From CAYNHQ01 sp964397255 (GTDB taxonomy: Bacteria > Bdellovibrionota_G > JALEGL01 > DATDPG01), in contig CAYNHQ010000008.1 in assembly GCA_964397255.1 (NCBI GenBank), positions 102,983-166,982 of the forward strand: DNA of 64,000 bases, in the 5' to 3' direction. Positions 49,077 through 57,787 of this stretch are shown one piece after another. The position numbers and the translations under genes are program-made. Every line of letters begins with the position of its first letter. Position 1 is the first letter of the stretch. The notes under the pieces were generated by a model. That model did no database searches. It was given only the letters and a program-made list of their open reading frames with translations, and was not told the origin of the DNA.

Positions 49077-49692
49077 CCCACGTCCCATTCTGAATCGCCT
49101 CGCGAAAATGTATCCCGATGTCGAATGCGCTCTGGAACATCAGGATCCTCTTCAGCTTCTGGTCTCCACAATCCTCTCGGCGCAATGCACGGACGAGCGG
49201 GTGAACAAAGTCACTCCGGCACTTTTTCAGCGATGCAAGACCGCCAAAGATTATGCAACGATTCCGATCGGGGAATTGGAAGAACTCATTCGGTCGACGG
49301 GCTTTTTTCGAAGTAAGGCGAAGTCGATTCAAGAAGCTTCTCGCCAAATTTGGAAGGAGCATGGTGGAAAAGTTCCCGATACGATGGAAGAACTTACCGA
49401 GCTTCGTGGGGTAGGGCGAAAGACCGCTAATGTCATTCTCGGCACAGCCTTCGGGAAGAACGAGGGAATCGTGGTGGACACTCATGTGGGCCGTCTCAGC
49501 CGCCGGATGGGGCTTACACGCCAAAAGGACCCGGTAAAGGTCGAGAAAGATTTAATGAAGATCGTCCCACGAAAGAACTGGACGAGTTTTTCTCATCAAA
49601 TGATTTGGCACGGCCGAAAACTCTGCAAAGCACGTAGTCCCCGATGTACCGATTGCTCGATAGCTCCTCTGTGCCCCTCGGCGAATCTCTAA
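49033..49692 (+). CDS. nth: Nth, endonuclease III
   Basis: 219 residues from ATG 49033, overlapping polX; TTG 49066 is a shorter alternative. Bifunctional DNA glycosylase/AP lyase for oxidised pyrimidines. HhH with catalytic Lys in LRGVGRKTANVILG, catalytic Asp in VVDTHVGRLSRRMG, and the [4Fe-4S] loop C-x6-C-x2-C-x5-C (LCKARSPRCTDCSIAPLC). The stop overlaps the rhlE start (TAATG). Confidence 0.95.
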   Translation: MHSRFLKWKSLLPTNPRPILNRLAKMYPDVECALEHQDPLQLLVSTILSAQCTDERVNKVTPALFQRCKTAKDYATIPIGELEELIRSTGFFRSKAKSIQEASRQIWKEHGGKVPDTMEELTELRGVGRKTANVILGTAFGKNEGIVVDTHVGRLSRRMGLTRQKDPVKVEKDLMKIVPRKNWTSFSHQMIWHGRKLCKARSPRCTDCSIAPLCPSANL

Positions 49693-50861
49693 TGTCAGCC
49701 GAATATTTTGACGACCTTCCGCTTGACGCCAGAATCCTCGACGGTGTCCATGACATGGGATTTGAGCGGATGACACCTATTCAGCGAGAGGCGATTCCCA
49801 TTCTTCTTCAAGGAAAAGATCTGATTGGCGCCGCTCAAACCGGAACAGGTAAAACGGCTGCATTTCTTCTGCCGACATTCCAGCGCTTGATTGAAAAGCC
49901 CCGAGGGATCACACGCGCGATTATCTTGTCACCCACGCGTGAGCTCGCTCTTCAGATCGACGAGCAGATGACGGGCCTGGCGTATCACACCGGACTCACA
50001 TCGGCTTTTGTCGTGGGGGGGATGCCCTTTAATTCCCAAGAACGGGGAATTAAGGGGGGAAGTGATGTTTTGATCTGCACGCCGGGAAGGATTCTCGATC
50101 ATATGAAGTACGGTTACGTGAATTTGACGAACATCGAAGTAGCCATTCTCGACGAGGCCGATCGAATGCTCGACATGGGATTTCTCCCCGATGTTCAGAG
50201 AATATTGAAAGAACTGCCGAAGAATCGTCAGACACTTCTCTTTTCCGCGACAATGGCTCCCGAGATTAAAAAACTGGCACGCGATTTCTTGACGAGCCCG
50301 GAGGAAGTAAAAATCGGGCGACAACAACCAGCCGATGCGATTCGGCAGCTGATTTACGAAATTCCGTCGCACCTCAAAGAAAAGCTACTTCTTAAATTGC
50401 TGTCCGATGAGAATTTCGATTCTGCGATCGTATTTCTTCGAACCAAAATCGGCGTTCGGCGACTTGCCTCTAAACTCGATCGCGCTGGGTTTCCCTGTGA
50501 TTCTCTTCACGGAGATCGGCCTCAAAACGAACGAATGGAGGCTTTAGAAGCCTTTCGCCGTCGCGAAGTGAAATTCCTCATTGCGACCGACGTGGCTGCG
50601 CGCGGCCTCGATATTTCGGGCGTTTCCCATGTGATCAACTTCGATATTCCACATAACCCGGAAGATTACATTCATCGTGTCGGCCGCACGGCCCGAGCCG
50701 AAGCAAAGGGGGAAGCGGTGACTTTTGTCACACCGGAAGATCACGAATGGCTCGGAAAAATTGAAAAAGTTTTGGGAAACCGTATAGAGCGTGCCGAACC
50801 GATTTCATTGGGTGGGGGTGGGCATCGGCATCACCGTTCCCATCGGAGAAGAGGAAGATAG
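49692..50861 (+). CDS. rhlE: RhlE-type DEAD-box RNA helicase
   Basis: 389 residues from ATG 49692. Q-motif FERMTPIQREAIP, Walker A AAQTGTGKTAAF, Ia PTRELALQI, Walker B VAILDEADRMLDMGF, SAT in LLFSATM, and in the second RecA domain FLRTK, VAARGLDISGVSHVINFD and HRVGRTARA. Short basic His/Arg tail (GGGGHRHHRSHRRRGR). ATP-dependent RNA unwinding in ribosome assembly or RNA decay. Confidence 0.94.
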   Translation: MSAEYFDDLPLDARILDGVHDMGFERMTPIQREAIPILLQGKDLIGAAQTGTGKTAAFLLPTFQRLIEKPRGITRAIILSPTRELALQIDEQMTGLAYHTGLTSAFVVGGMPFNSQERGIKGGSDVLICTPGRILDHMKYGYVNLTNIEVAILDEADRMLDMGFLPDVQRILKELPKNRQTLLFSATMAPEIKKLARDFLTSPEEVKIGRQQPADAIRQLIYEIPSHLKEKLLLKLLSDENFDSAIVFLRTKIGVRRLASKLDRAGFPCDSLHGDRPQNERMEALEAFRRREVKFLIATDVAARGLDISGVSHVINFDIPHNPEDYIHRVGRTARAEAKGEAVTFVTPEDHEWLGKIEKVLGNRIERAEPISLGGGGHRHHRSHRRRGR

Positions 50862-50862
50862 C

Positions 50863-51510
50863 ATGTACAAGTTGATTCAGACGGTTATCGGATTGATTTT
50901 GCTAGTGGTTCTTCCTCTGATGGGAAAGCCGGGACTTCTTTTTACTTGGCCCGTCATACTTGTGGCCCTGGGGGGAGGGTTGGTTCATCTCGCGCCTCCG
51001 TACACCCCTGCGGGAGAATTATTTAAGTCCAATCCGAACGACCGAGGGAGCACTTATCTGATGATGTTTGGCGCCGCCGGATTGGCGCTTATTTCCATCC
51101 TTGATTATGCCTATGGTCGACAAGCACGGCCTCCTTTTTTAAGTCTCGCCTCGCTGGCCGGCTTTTTCTTGATCGATTTAGGGCTGTCGGTCAGGCAATG
51201 GACGATTATTACGTTGGGAGACTATTTTACGGCGCGGGTCACGCTCGAGGAAGAGCATAAAATGATCGACATCGGGCCCTACCACTATCTGAGAATCCGA
51301 CATCCGGCTTATTTGGGAACGCTTCTCGTTTCGCTCGGTGTACCGATCGTGCTTCGAAGCTATCTCGGTCTTGGGTTTAATTTTCTAGTGATGGTACCCG
51401 CTTATCTATACCGAATTGCTGTGGAAGAAGGGGCGCTGGCCACGAAGCTTCAAGACAAATACGCCACTTTCACCGCCAGAACGAAGCGATTGATACCGAT
51501 CCTTTATTAG
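50863..51510 (+). CDS. ICMT/PEMT-like integral membrane methyltransferase
   Basis: 215 residues from ATG 50863, with GAGGAAG just upstream. About five transmembrane helices. The SAM-binding signature of the isoprenylcysteine carboxyl methyltransferase/phospholipid methyltransferase family is present: GPYHYLRIRHPAYLGTLLVS and a C-terminal EEGAL...YATFTARTKRLIP. Protein prenylation is unlikely in bacteria, so the substrate may be a lipid or isoprenoid acid. Stop is adjacent to the convergent DHS-like stop. Confidence 0.85.
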   Translation: MYKLIQTVIGLILLVVLPLMGKPGLLFTWPVILVALGGGLVHLAPPYTPAGELFKSNPNDRGSTYLMMFGAAGLALISILDYAYGRQARPPFLSLASLAGFFLIDLGLSVRQWTIITLGDYFTARVTLEEEHKMIDIGPYHYLRIRHPAYLGTLLVSLGVPIVLRSYLGLGFNFLVMVPAYLYRIAVEEGALATKLQDKYATFTARTKRLIPILY

Positions 51511-52488
51511 CTACCAGCCGAGTACGTACGCAAAAACAAGTGGGGCGACGATGGAGGCGTCGGACTCAATGATAAACTTGGGCGTTGTTGCCTCCAGCTT
51601 TCCCCACGTGATTTTTTCGTTGGGAACCGCCCCAGAATACGAACCGTAACTGGTGGTCGAATCACTGATTTGGCAGAAGTAGGCCCAAACGGGGATATTT
51701 GTCCGCTTTAAATCCTGATGAAGCATGGGAACGACGCAAATGGGAAAATCTCCCGCGATTCCCCCTCCGATTTGGAAAAATCCGGTTTTCGTTTTGGTTC
51801 CCCCCTCGGTATACCAGTCGGCCAGGGTCGTCATGTATTCAATCCCCGTCCTAATCGTGTGAATGTTCTTTAACCTTTTTTCCATGCAGTGGGCGGCATA
51901 AATATTCCCAAGCGTGGAATCCTCCCAACCCGGGACAATGATAGGAAGGTTTACCTCAGACGCGGCCATCATCCAGCTGTCGTCGGGATTAATTTGATAA
52001 TGCTTCTTGAGCGTTCCTTTTCGAAGGATCCGATAGAGAAACTCATGAGGGAAAAGGCGCTCCCCCTTCTTTTCCGAATCCAGCCATTCGTCATATACCG
52101 TTTGTTCCAGGCGGCGGATCGCTTCTTCTTCAGGAATACAGGTATCGGTGACGCGATTGTAATGATCGCGAAGCAATTGTTCTTCATCCTGCGGAGAAAG
52201 CTCACGGTAATGGGGAACCCTCTTATAATGTTCGTGGGCGACCAGGTTAAAGAGGTCTTCTTCAAGGTTGGCGCCCGTGCAACAAATGGCATGCACCCTT
52301 TTCTTGCGAATCATCTCGGCAAGGGAAACACCAAGCTCGGCCGTACTCATGGCGCCGGCCAGCGTGAGGAACATCCGCCCCCCTTGATCGAGCAGCGTTC
52401 GGTATGCCTCCGCAGCGTCGACAACGGTTGCCGCATTAAAATGACGGAAATTGTGCTTTATGAATTCTGAAATCGGACCGTTTTTCAT
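51511..52488 (-). CDS. Deoxyhypusine-synthase-like protein lacking the catalytic lysine
   Basis: 325 residues from ATG 52488, preceded by GGGGTGA. DHS fold blocks: LTLAGAMSTAELGVSLAEMI, CTGANLEEDLFNL, NLPIIVPGWEDSTLGNIYA, IGGGIAGDFPICVVPML and a GAVPNEKITWGKL tail. In eukaryotic DHS the nucleophile is Lys in GGGVVKHH; here that position is Gly in GGGIAGDF. Bacteria lack eIF5A, and relatives act in polyamine metabolism (homospermidine) or are uncharacterised. NAD and spermidine use are inferred. Confidence 0.85.
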   Translation of the reverse strand: MKNGPISEFIKHNFRHFNAATVVDAAEAYRTLLDQGGRMFLTLAGAMSTAELGVSLAEMIRKKRVHAICCTGANLEEDLFNLVAHEHYKRVPHYRELSPQDEEQLLRDHYNRVTDTCIPEEEAIRRLEQTVYDEWLDSEKKGERLFPHEFLYRILRKGTLKKHYQINPDDSWMMAASEVNLPIIVPGWEDSTLGNIYAAHCMEKRLKNIHTIRTGIEYMTTLADWYTEGGTKTKTGFFQIGGGIAGDFPICVVPMLHQDLKRTNIPVWAYFCQISDSTTSYGSYSGAVPNEKITWGKLEATTPKFIIESDASIVAPLVFAYVLGW

Positions 52489-52608
52489 CACTTCACCCCT
52501 CATGAGCTTCCATCGAACCCCTTGGCTTGTAACGCATTTCGTTTCATGAATCCATTGACTTCTTTAATCTCCCTGTAACGATAAGAGAAGAAAAAGAAAG
52601 GGGAACTC

Positions 52609-53277
52609 ATGCACGAGGAAATGGATACTTGGTTGGATGCTCTAGTCAATGCAACTCAGAGCGCCGTGAACAAGGTCATTTGGTTTACTCCCAACCTGGT
52701 CGTTGCCCTTCTTCTCCTGCTTCTCGGCACAATTTTGGGTCGATGGGTGGGGAAATTTGTTGAAACGGTACTAGGAAAACTGAAGTTTTCTGATTTTGCG
52801 AAAGAGTTGAAAGCGGATCGATTCGTCACTCCATTCGGCCTCAATTCGCCCCAACAACTAATCGGCAAATTGTCTCATCTCTTTGTTTTTCTGATCACTT
52901 TGATTGCCGCCGCCGATATCCTCCATCTTCCCCAAGTAACGGGTCTCATTCAAACCGTGCTTCTCTATATTCCAAAAGCCGTCGTGGCTCTTCTGATCCT
53001 TTTTGTCGGTCTCTGGGGGACAAAGATCTCCGATGGATTTCTCAAAGGGGAATTGCTGCAGCGGGTGCCGGCACTCAAGGGGCTCATCCGTTTCCTGATT
53101 GTAACTTTCGCCCTGTTAGCCGCTTTGGACCAATTCCAGGTTTCGCCCCAAATGATTCAGATCCTTTTTGCGGGGCTGGTGTTTGCAATGGCGTTGGCGG
53201 GAGGCCTGGCCTTCGGCCTGGGTGGCAAAGAAGCCGCCCGCGATTTGTTGGATCACCTTAAATCCCGAAAACGATAA
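52609..53277 (+). CDS. MscS-related TM-helix-repeat membrane protein
   Basis: 222 residues, AAAGGGGA upstream of ATG 52609. Four to five hydrophobic helices with the conserved TM-helix repeat pattern (NLVVALLLLLLGTILGRWVG; KAVVALLILFVGLWGTKISD) and the Ala/Gly-rich pore-like helix ALAGGLAFGLGGKEAARDLL as in small-conductance mechanosensitive channels. It ends right after that helix, so it lacks the MscS cytoplasmic beta domain; similar short proteins (CmpX-like) are known. Confidence 0.85.
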   Translation: MHEEMDTWLDALVNATQSAVNKVIWFTPNLVVALLLLLLGTILGRWVGKFVETVLGKLKFSDFAKELKADRFVTPFGLNSPQQLIGKLSHLFVFLITLIAAADILHLPQVTGLIQTVLLYIPKAVVALLILFVGLWGTKISDGFLKGELLQRVPALKGLIRFLIVTFALLAALDQFQVSPQMIQILFAGLVFAMALAGGLAFGLGGKEAARDLLDHLKSRKR

Positions 53278-53278
53278 A

Positions 53279-53794
53279 TTATTTTAGGTCTCTCGTAATG
53301 AGAACTGGGGGGGAAATGTGGCTATTGGAAAGATTCGCTAGCAAAGTGTCCACGCTCTTGCCCAAGCCGTTTTGTGGATTGTGACTAAAACAGACGAAGG
53401 AAAGATTGCTGGTATGTCGTTCTTTGCAATAATCCGTTTCCGACCCATGTTCATACGAAATCGTGGTTTTCCCTTCTTCTTTGAGAAGTTTTGCAATTTC
53501 GTCCACTTGATCGCTGGCCACCGGCAGGTAAGCTCTTAGACGCATTTCTTCGGGGAGCAGTTCGTCCACTACGTCAGGGTTGTCGAGTTCCAGGACGACT
53601 TGGTCTTTTTCTACGCTCACGTTCATGACTCTAAAATTAATGAGTCTGTGTTCTCCCATCACATCGATCGTCACGTACCGCCCCCCCGGTGCAATTGATT
53701 TGTTTTCGGGTGTCTGAAGCTCGGATAACTGCGCCCATGCGAAATGGGTCCAAGAAAAAACGGCGAAGAGTAGAAATGCTCGAGTGAACATCAT
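53279..53794 (-). CDS. Exported protein of unknown function
   Basis: 171 residues from ATG 53794 (53791 and 53803 also possible). Signal peptide ends HFAWAQ. A first part with repeated hydrophobic strands (GGRYVTIDVMGEH, VSVEKDQVVLELD) is followed by a Cys pair region (DYCKERH, FVCFSHN). No family recognised. Stop is 1 base from the convergent MscS-related gene. The 135-bp region between it and the next gene (53804-53929) holds only a CGCC/GGCG hairpin (53893-53906) and CCCTGCGGCAT (53910-53920), also found in the 20.2-kb hairpin loop. Confidence 0.65.
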   Translation of the reverse strand: MMFTRAFLLFAVFSWTHFAWAQLSELQTPENKSIAPGGRYVTIDVMGEHRLINFRVMNVSVEKDQVVLELDNPDVVDELLPEEMRLRAYLPVASDQVDEIAKLLKEEGKTTISYEHGSETDYCKERHTSNLSFVCFSHNPQNGLGKSVDTLLANLSNSHISPPVLITRDLK

Positions 53795-53929
53795 GGTCTC
53801 CACGCGAGAGGAAACGCAATCGGAATGCCAGAATGGGAAAGTGGTTTTTATTTAAATTTCAAATAGATAGCACACGTAGCCTAAGTAAAATTCGCCCATA
53901 AAAGGCGCACCCTGCGGCATTTGTAGGAA

Positions 53930-54961
53930 CTATGGTTCGATCAAGATTTTTCCGAAGGATTGGCGGGATTCCATACGAGCATGAGCGGCGGCGGCATCTT
54001 TTAATTTGAACTTTGAATCGATAATGGGGTTGAGTTTTCCCTCAAAAACCAATTTCATGACAGCCGCTAACTCATGGTCCGTTCCCATGGTTGAACCGAG
54101 GACGCGGACCTGTCGGTAAAAAATCTGTCGTAAATCCTCTTTGGGCTCAAATCCCGCCGTCGCTCCGCACGTAATTACCGTTCCGCCATTTCGCGTGGCC
54201 CGAAGAATCGGAACCCATTGATCGCCCCCAATGTGGTCGATGACCAAATCCACACCCTTTCGATTCGTAAGCGAACGAACCTCTTTATCGATCTCTTTTT
54301 TCGTATAGTTAATGACCTCATCCGCTCCCAACTTTTCTTTCGCCAACATCGTCTTTTCGTCGGTACTTGCCGTTGTAAAAACCGTCGCGCCCACATGTTT
54401 TGTGATTTGAATCGCGGCCATACTGACCCCCGAGCCTGCACCCATGACCAAGACCGTTTGACCTCGACGGAGGGCTCCCTTTGTGATCACCATGCTCCAT
54501 GCCGTAACGTAAACGAGGGGAGCAGCTGCACCCTTTTCAAATGAAACACTCTCGGGAAGAGGGAGTGCATTTTTCGCAGGAATAACGGCGAACTCCGCAT
54601 AGGTACCGTCGGTTTCACGCCCAATGACCCTTGCGAGGTGGCAAAGAGAATGTTCGCCTGCCAGACATCGTTCGCACGACTCACAAAAAATCGAGGGGTT
54701 CATGTAAACTCGATCGCCTACCTTGACGTTTGTTACACCGGGGCCGATCGCCTCAACAATCCCAGCGCCGTCTGATCCAGGAATATGGGGAAGATTCGTT
54801 TTTAATCCTGGGAGGCCTCTTCGAAAATGGAGGTCAAGGTGGTTCACTGCCGCGCTTTTTACCCGAAAAAGTACTTCTCCCGTCTTCGGCTCAGGAACCG
54901 GAACATCGACGTATTGGAGAACTTCAGGCCCACCCAGCCGGGAGTATCGAATTGCTTTCAT
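53930..54961 (-). CDS. Zinc-type medium-chain dehydrogenase/reductase (copy 1)
   Basis: 343 residues from ATG 54961. Alcohol-dehydrogenase (MDR) fold: NHLDLHFRRG, HIPGSDGAGIVEAIG; structural zinc loop with Cys in CESCERCLAGEHSLC; NAD(P) loop VLVMGAGSGVSMAA. It aligns along its whole length with the divergently transcribed 55041 gene; the two are paralogues back to back, 79 bp apart. Substrate not deducible; relatives include quinone oxidoreductases and secondary alcohol dehydrogenases. Confidence 0.87.
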   Translation of the reverse strand: MKAIRYSRLGGPEVLQYVDVPVPEPKTGEVLFRVKSAAVNHLDLHFRRGLPGLKTNLPHIPGSDGAGIVEAIGPGVTNVKVGDRVYMNPSIFCESCERCLAGEHSLCHLARVIGRETDGTYAEFAVIPAKNALPLPESVSFEKGAAAPLVYVTAWSMVITKGALRRGQTVLVMGAGSGVSMAAIQITKHVGATVFTTASTDEKTMLAKEKLGADEVINYTKKEIDKEVRSLTNRKGVDLVIDHIGGDQWVPILRATRNGGTVITCGATAGFEPKEDLRQIFYRQVRVLGSTMGTDHELAAVMKLVFEGKLNPIIDSKFKLKDAAAAHARMESRQSFGKILIEP

Positions 54962-55002
54962 TGTTTTGGATGCCATGAAGCAATTTCTACCCTATCTCCC
55001 AC

Positions 55003-55031
55003 GTGACAGTCGAATCGCGCGACGGTAAATT
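55003..55031 (+). promoter_or_regulatory. Promoter of dehydrogenase copy 2
   Basis: GTGACA (55003-55008), 17-bp spacer, TAAATT (55026-55031), 9 nt to ATG 55041. Confidence 0.4.
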
Positions 55032-55040
55032 CCCTCGCAA

Positions 55041-56114
55041 ATGAAAGCGATTCGGATTCACAAACACGGGGGTCTCGAAGCGCTTTTATACGAAAGTGCA
55101 CCCGAGCCGAAAATCGCTCCGGATGAAGTTCTGATCGAGGTAAAGGCCTGTGCGCTCAATCATCTCGATCTTTGGACTCGAAAAGGTCTGCCCGGAATTC
55201 GCCTTCCTCTTCCCATCATTCCCGGTTCCGATATTTCGGGCGTCGTTGCTCAAGTCGGTGATCTCGTCAAAGACGTGAAAAAGGGAGAGAAGGTGGTCCT
55301 GGCTCCCGGAGTGAGTTGCGGCAAATGCCAGGCCTGTCTCGCCGGCGAAGACAACATCTGTCCGGACTATGAAATTTTAGGATTCGATCGGGATGGAGGA
55401 TGCGCTGAATTCGTAAAAGTTCCCGCCACCAATCTTGTTCCAATGCCAAAGGGGCTCACGTTCGTCGAAGCGGCCAGTTTGCCACTTGTTTTTGTGACGG
55501 CATGGCACATGCTGGTTACCTCGGCGCAGGTAAAACCAGGGGAAGATGTTCTCGTACATTCGGCCGGATCAGGTGTAGGAATTGCCGCTATCCAGGTCGC
55601 AAAACTCTTCGGCGCGCGAGTGATTGCCACAGCCAGTAATCAGGAAAAATTGGCCAAAGCGCAGGAGCTCGGTGCGGATGAAGTGATCAACTATTCCAAG
55701 AAAGATTTCTTTGTGGAAGTGATGAGGCTTACGAAGAGAAAAGGAGTGGAGGTGATCGTCGAACATGTGGGACCTGCCACGTGGGAAAAAAGCATTATGT
55801 CGCTTTCGCGCAACGGTCGACTCGTGACGTGTGGAGCAACCACCGGGCCAATTGTGAAACTGGACCTTCGATATATTTTCTCACGCCAGCTCTCCATTAT
55901 CGGGTCGTACATGGGATCTAAAGCGGAGCTGGCTGAGGTGTTGAAGTATTTTTCAGACGGAAAACTTCGTCCGGTGGTAGACCGCGTGTTTGCTCTCAAA
56001 GATATTCGTCAAGCACATAAACTTCTCCAGGATCGCGCGCAATTTGGAAAAGTGGTGCTGACGCCGTCCGCCGGAGAGGGAAGGGCCTCGCCGCGCGAAA
56101 GAGCTAGGGCTTGA
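55041..56114 (+). CDS. Zinc-type medium-chain dehydrogenase/reductase (copy 2)
   Basis: 357 residues. Same blocks as copy 1: NHLDLWTRKGLPGIRLPLPI, IPGSDISGVVAQVG, zinc loop CGKCQACLAGEDNIC, VLVHSAGSGVGIAAIQVAK and a shared C-terminal QFGKVVL. An extra Arg-rich tail (GEGRASPRERARA) overlaps the convergent EAL gene by 11 bases. An inverted duplication of an ancestral gene explains the divergent layout; different tails and zinc-loop residues indicate that they have since separated. Confidence 0.87.
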   Translation: MKAIRIHKHGGLEALLYESAPEPKIAPDEVLIEVKACALNHLDLWTRKGLPGIRLPLPIIPGSDISGVVAQVGDLVKDVKKGEKVVLAPGVSCGKCQACLAGEDNICPDYEILGFDRDGGCAEFVKVPATNLVPMPKGLTFVEAASLPLVFVTAWHMLVTSAQVKPGEDVLVHSAGSGVGIAAIQVAKLFGARVIATASNQEKLAKAQELGADEVINYSKKDFFVEVMRLTKRKGVEVIVEHVGPATWEKSIMSLSRNGRLVTCGATTGPIVKLDLRYIFSRQLSIIGSYMGSKAELAEVLKYFSDGKLRPVVDRVFALKDIRQAHKLLQDRAQFGKVVLTPSAGEGRASPRERARA

Positions 56115-57417
56115 TCTGGAGCTGTGGAAAGGGAGGGCCCGGCTTAGCGAAATAATAACCCTGACCGAAATCAATTCCGAGATCACGGATGACCTCCATG
56201 TCTTCTCGGGTTTCAATTCCCTCCGCCACCGTGCTGGCATTGATCGACTGCGCGAGCGTGTTAAGGGCCTTCAGCATTCCACGCTTCGCGGGAATGTCGT
56301 GAGCTCCCCTCGTGACCGAAGCGTCGATTTTCACGTAGGCAGGCTTGATCTCCATAATGGCTTCGAGGCTCGAGTAGCCGGCGCCCACGTCGTCAATGGC
56401 AATCGTGATTCCCACATCGGTGTAGTAGCTGATCGCTTGTTTGAAATGCTCATATTGCTCAATGGCATTTCGTTCGGTGATTTCAAAAACGACGTCGGAA
56501 ATCGGCATTTCATTTTGCTCGAGGAACGACGTAAAAGACTTCGCGCCAAAATCGGGGTCGTAGATCAAGTTGGGAAGCGTATTTACAAACAGCTTCAGTC
56601 CGCGCTTCTTGCCTTTGGCATTGATGATGGCTCGTTTTCGGCAGACGCGATCGAGTTCGAAAACGAGGCCCGTTTCATCGGCGAGCGTAAAAAGAATAAT
56701 AGGCGCTTCGATCTCAGAATTTTTGGGGCCGCGGCTCAGCGATTCATATCCCATAATCGACATGTCTTTGAGTTGAACGATGGGCTGGTAAACCGTGTTG
56801 ATCTGCTCTTCGAGGAGAATTTTTTGAAGACGACCACGGTTCTTGAGTTCGAGCTGCGACATTTGTAGTTTTACAATTTCGCGCGATTCTTCGATCAAGC
56901 TGTAAATTGTACGCCGAGGATTAATCATCGGGTTGCGAACGATGAACGAATAGCCGACGTTGATCTTTGGAAATCCTTTGAGGTGATTGTAGAGTTCAAA
57001 AAAGAGAGTGGAGTGGAGATAACGCTGCACACGTTCGCACACCATTTCCACGTCATCTTTTGAAAGGACATGCCCGGTTCGCTCCTTCCGGGTTTCGGAA
57101 AGGAATATGATGAATGAATACCCTTGAACTTCGGTCAGCGTTACGAGGTCGTTGTTTCGAATGGTCACACCCCTCATGGCCAGAAGAACGGATCCAATTT
57201 TTTGCATGATTTGATCAAAAAGCTGGCTGCCAAACTTCTCTTCGATACTCGCCAGTCGACGGCCATCCACATATAGAAGGCCAAGGGCATTGTCTTTCTT
57301 TAGGAGCATTTCAAGCTCAGGTAGGTAAGCCAGATAACTTGGAAGATCTCGTTGATCGTCGACGAGGCGATCCTTGAGTAATTTCAAGTTGGGTTTGTTT
57401 CCATTCGGTGGGAACAT
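56104..57417 (-). CDS. EAL-domain c-di-GMP phosphodiesterase with degenerate GGDEF
   Basis: 437 residues, no membrane helix. N-terminal GGDEF-like domain (about 30-175) lacks the GGDEF motif and has no I-site. EAL domain (about 195-430): ESL in GYESLSRGP (for EAL), VNTLPN, FEITERN, IDDVGAGYSS, VKIDASV, AEGIET and DFGQGYYF, so the metal and catalytic residues are all present. Predicted to hydrolyse c-di-GMP, opposing the cyclase at 29835. The degenerate GGDEF may bind GTP as a regulator. Confidence 0.88.
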   Translation of the reverse strand: MFPPNGNKPNLKLLKDRLVDDQRDLPSYLAYLPELEMLLKKDNALGLLYVDGRRLASIEEKFGSQLFDQIMQKIGSVLLAMRGVTIRNNDLVTLTEVQGYSFIIFLSETRKERTGHVLSKDDVEMVCERVQRYLHSTLFFELYNHLKGFPKINVGYSFIVRNPMINPRRTIYSLIEESREIVKLQMSQLELKNRGRLQKILLEEQINTVYQPIVQLKDMSIMGYESLSRGPKNSEIEAPIILFTLADETGLVFELDRVCRKRAIINAKGKKRGLKLFVNTLPNLIYDPDFGAKSFTSFLEQNEMPISDVVFEITERNAIEQYEHFKQAISYYTDVGITIAIDDVGAGYSSLEAIMEIKPAYVKIDASVTRGAHDIPAKRGMLKALNTLAQSINASTVAEGIETREDMEVIRDLGIDFGQGYYFAKPGPPFPQLQIKP

Positions 57418-57460
57418 AGACGGCGTGATGTTAATGACTTGTGGTGATTAGGCAACATTC

Positions 57461-57787
57461 ATGGACACGCAAGACGAGTTTCTCTGTCAGGAGTGCGGCA
57501 AAAAAATTCAATTTGAGCGTCCTCTTTTTTGTCCCTATTGTGGTACGAAGATCGATCCCACCGTAGGCCTAGTTACTGACAAGGACGGGGAGCTAGAGCT
57601 TTATAAGTGGTCACGAATTGCGCCCGTTGCCACACAGATTCTCGTGGGCTGGCTCGTCCTGCTCCTACCCATGTGCGTAATATGGGGACGAAGCGGTTTT
57701 TTTATTCTAAGCGGTATTTTCGTTCTGACTGAAGGGATTATTCTCCTAGCCGGTTGGCTTCACTCTCGAACTAGTGCTGAATCGTAA
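57461..57787 (+). CDS. Zinc-ribbon membrane protein
   Basis: 108 residues. A double CxxC zinc ribbon (LCQECGKKI and FCPYCGTKI, Cys at about 9, 12, 24, 27) precedes two transmembrane helices (about 56-76 and 80-101). Likely an accessory membrane protein with a cytoplasmic zinc head. Function unknown. 43 bp divergent from the EAL gene and overlapping the convergent 57771 gene by 17 bases. Confidence 0.7.
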   Translation: MDTQDEFLCQECGKKIQFERPLFCPYCGTKIDPTVGLVTDKDGELELYKWSRIAPVATQILVGWLVLLLPMCVIWGRSGFFILSGIFVLTEGIILLAGWLHSRTSAES

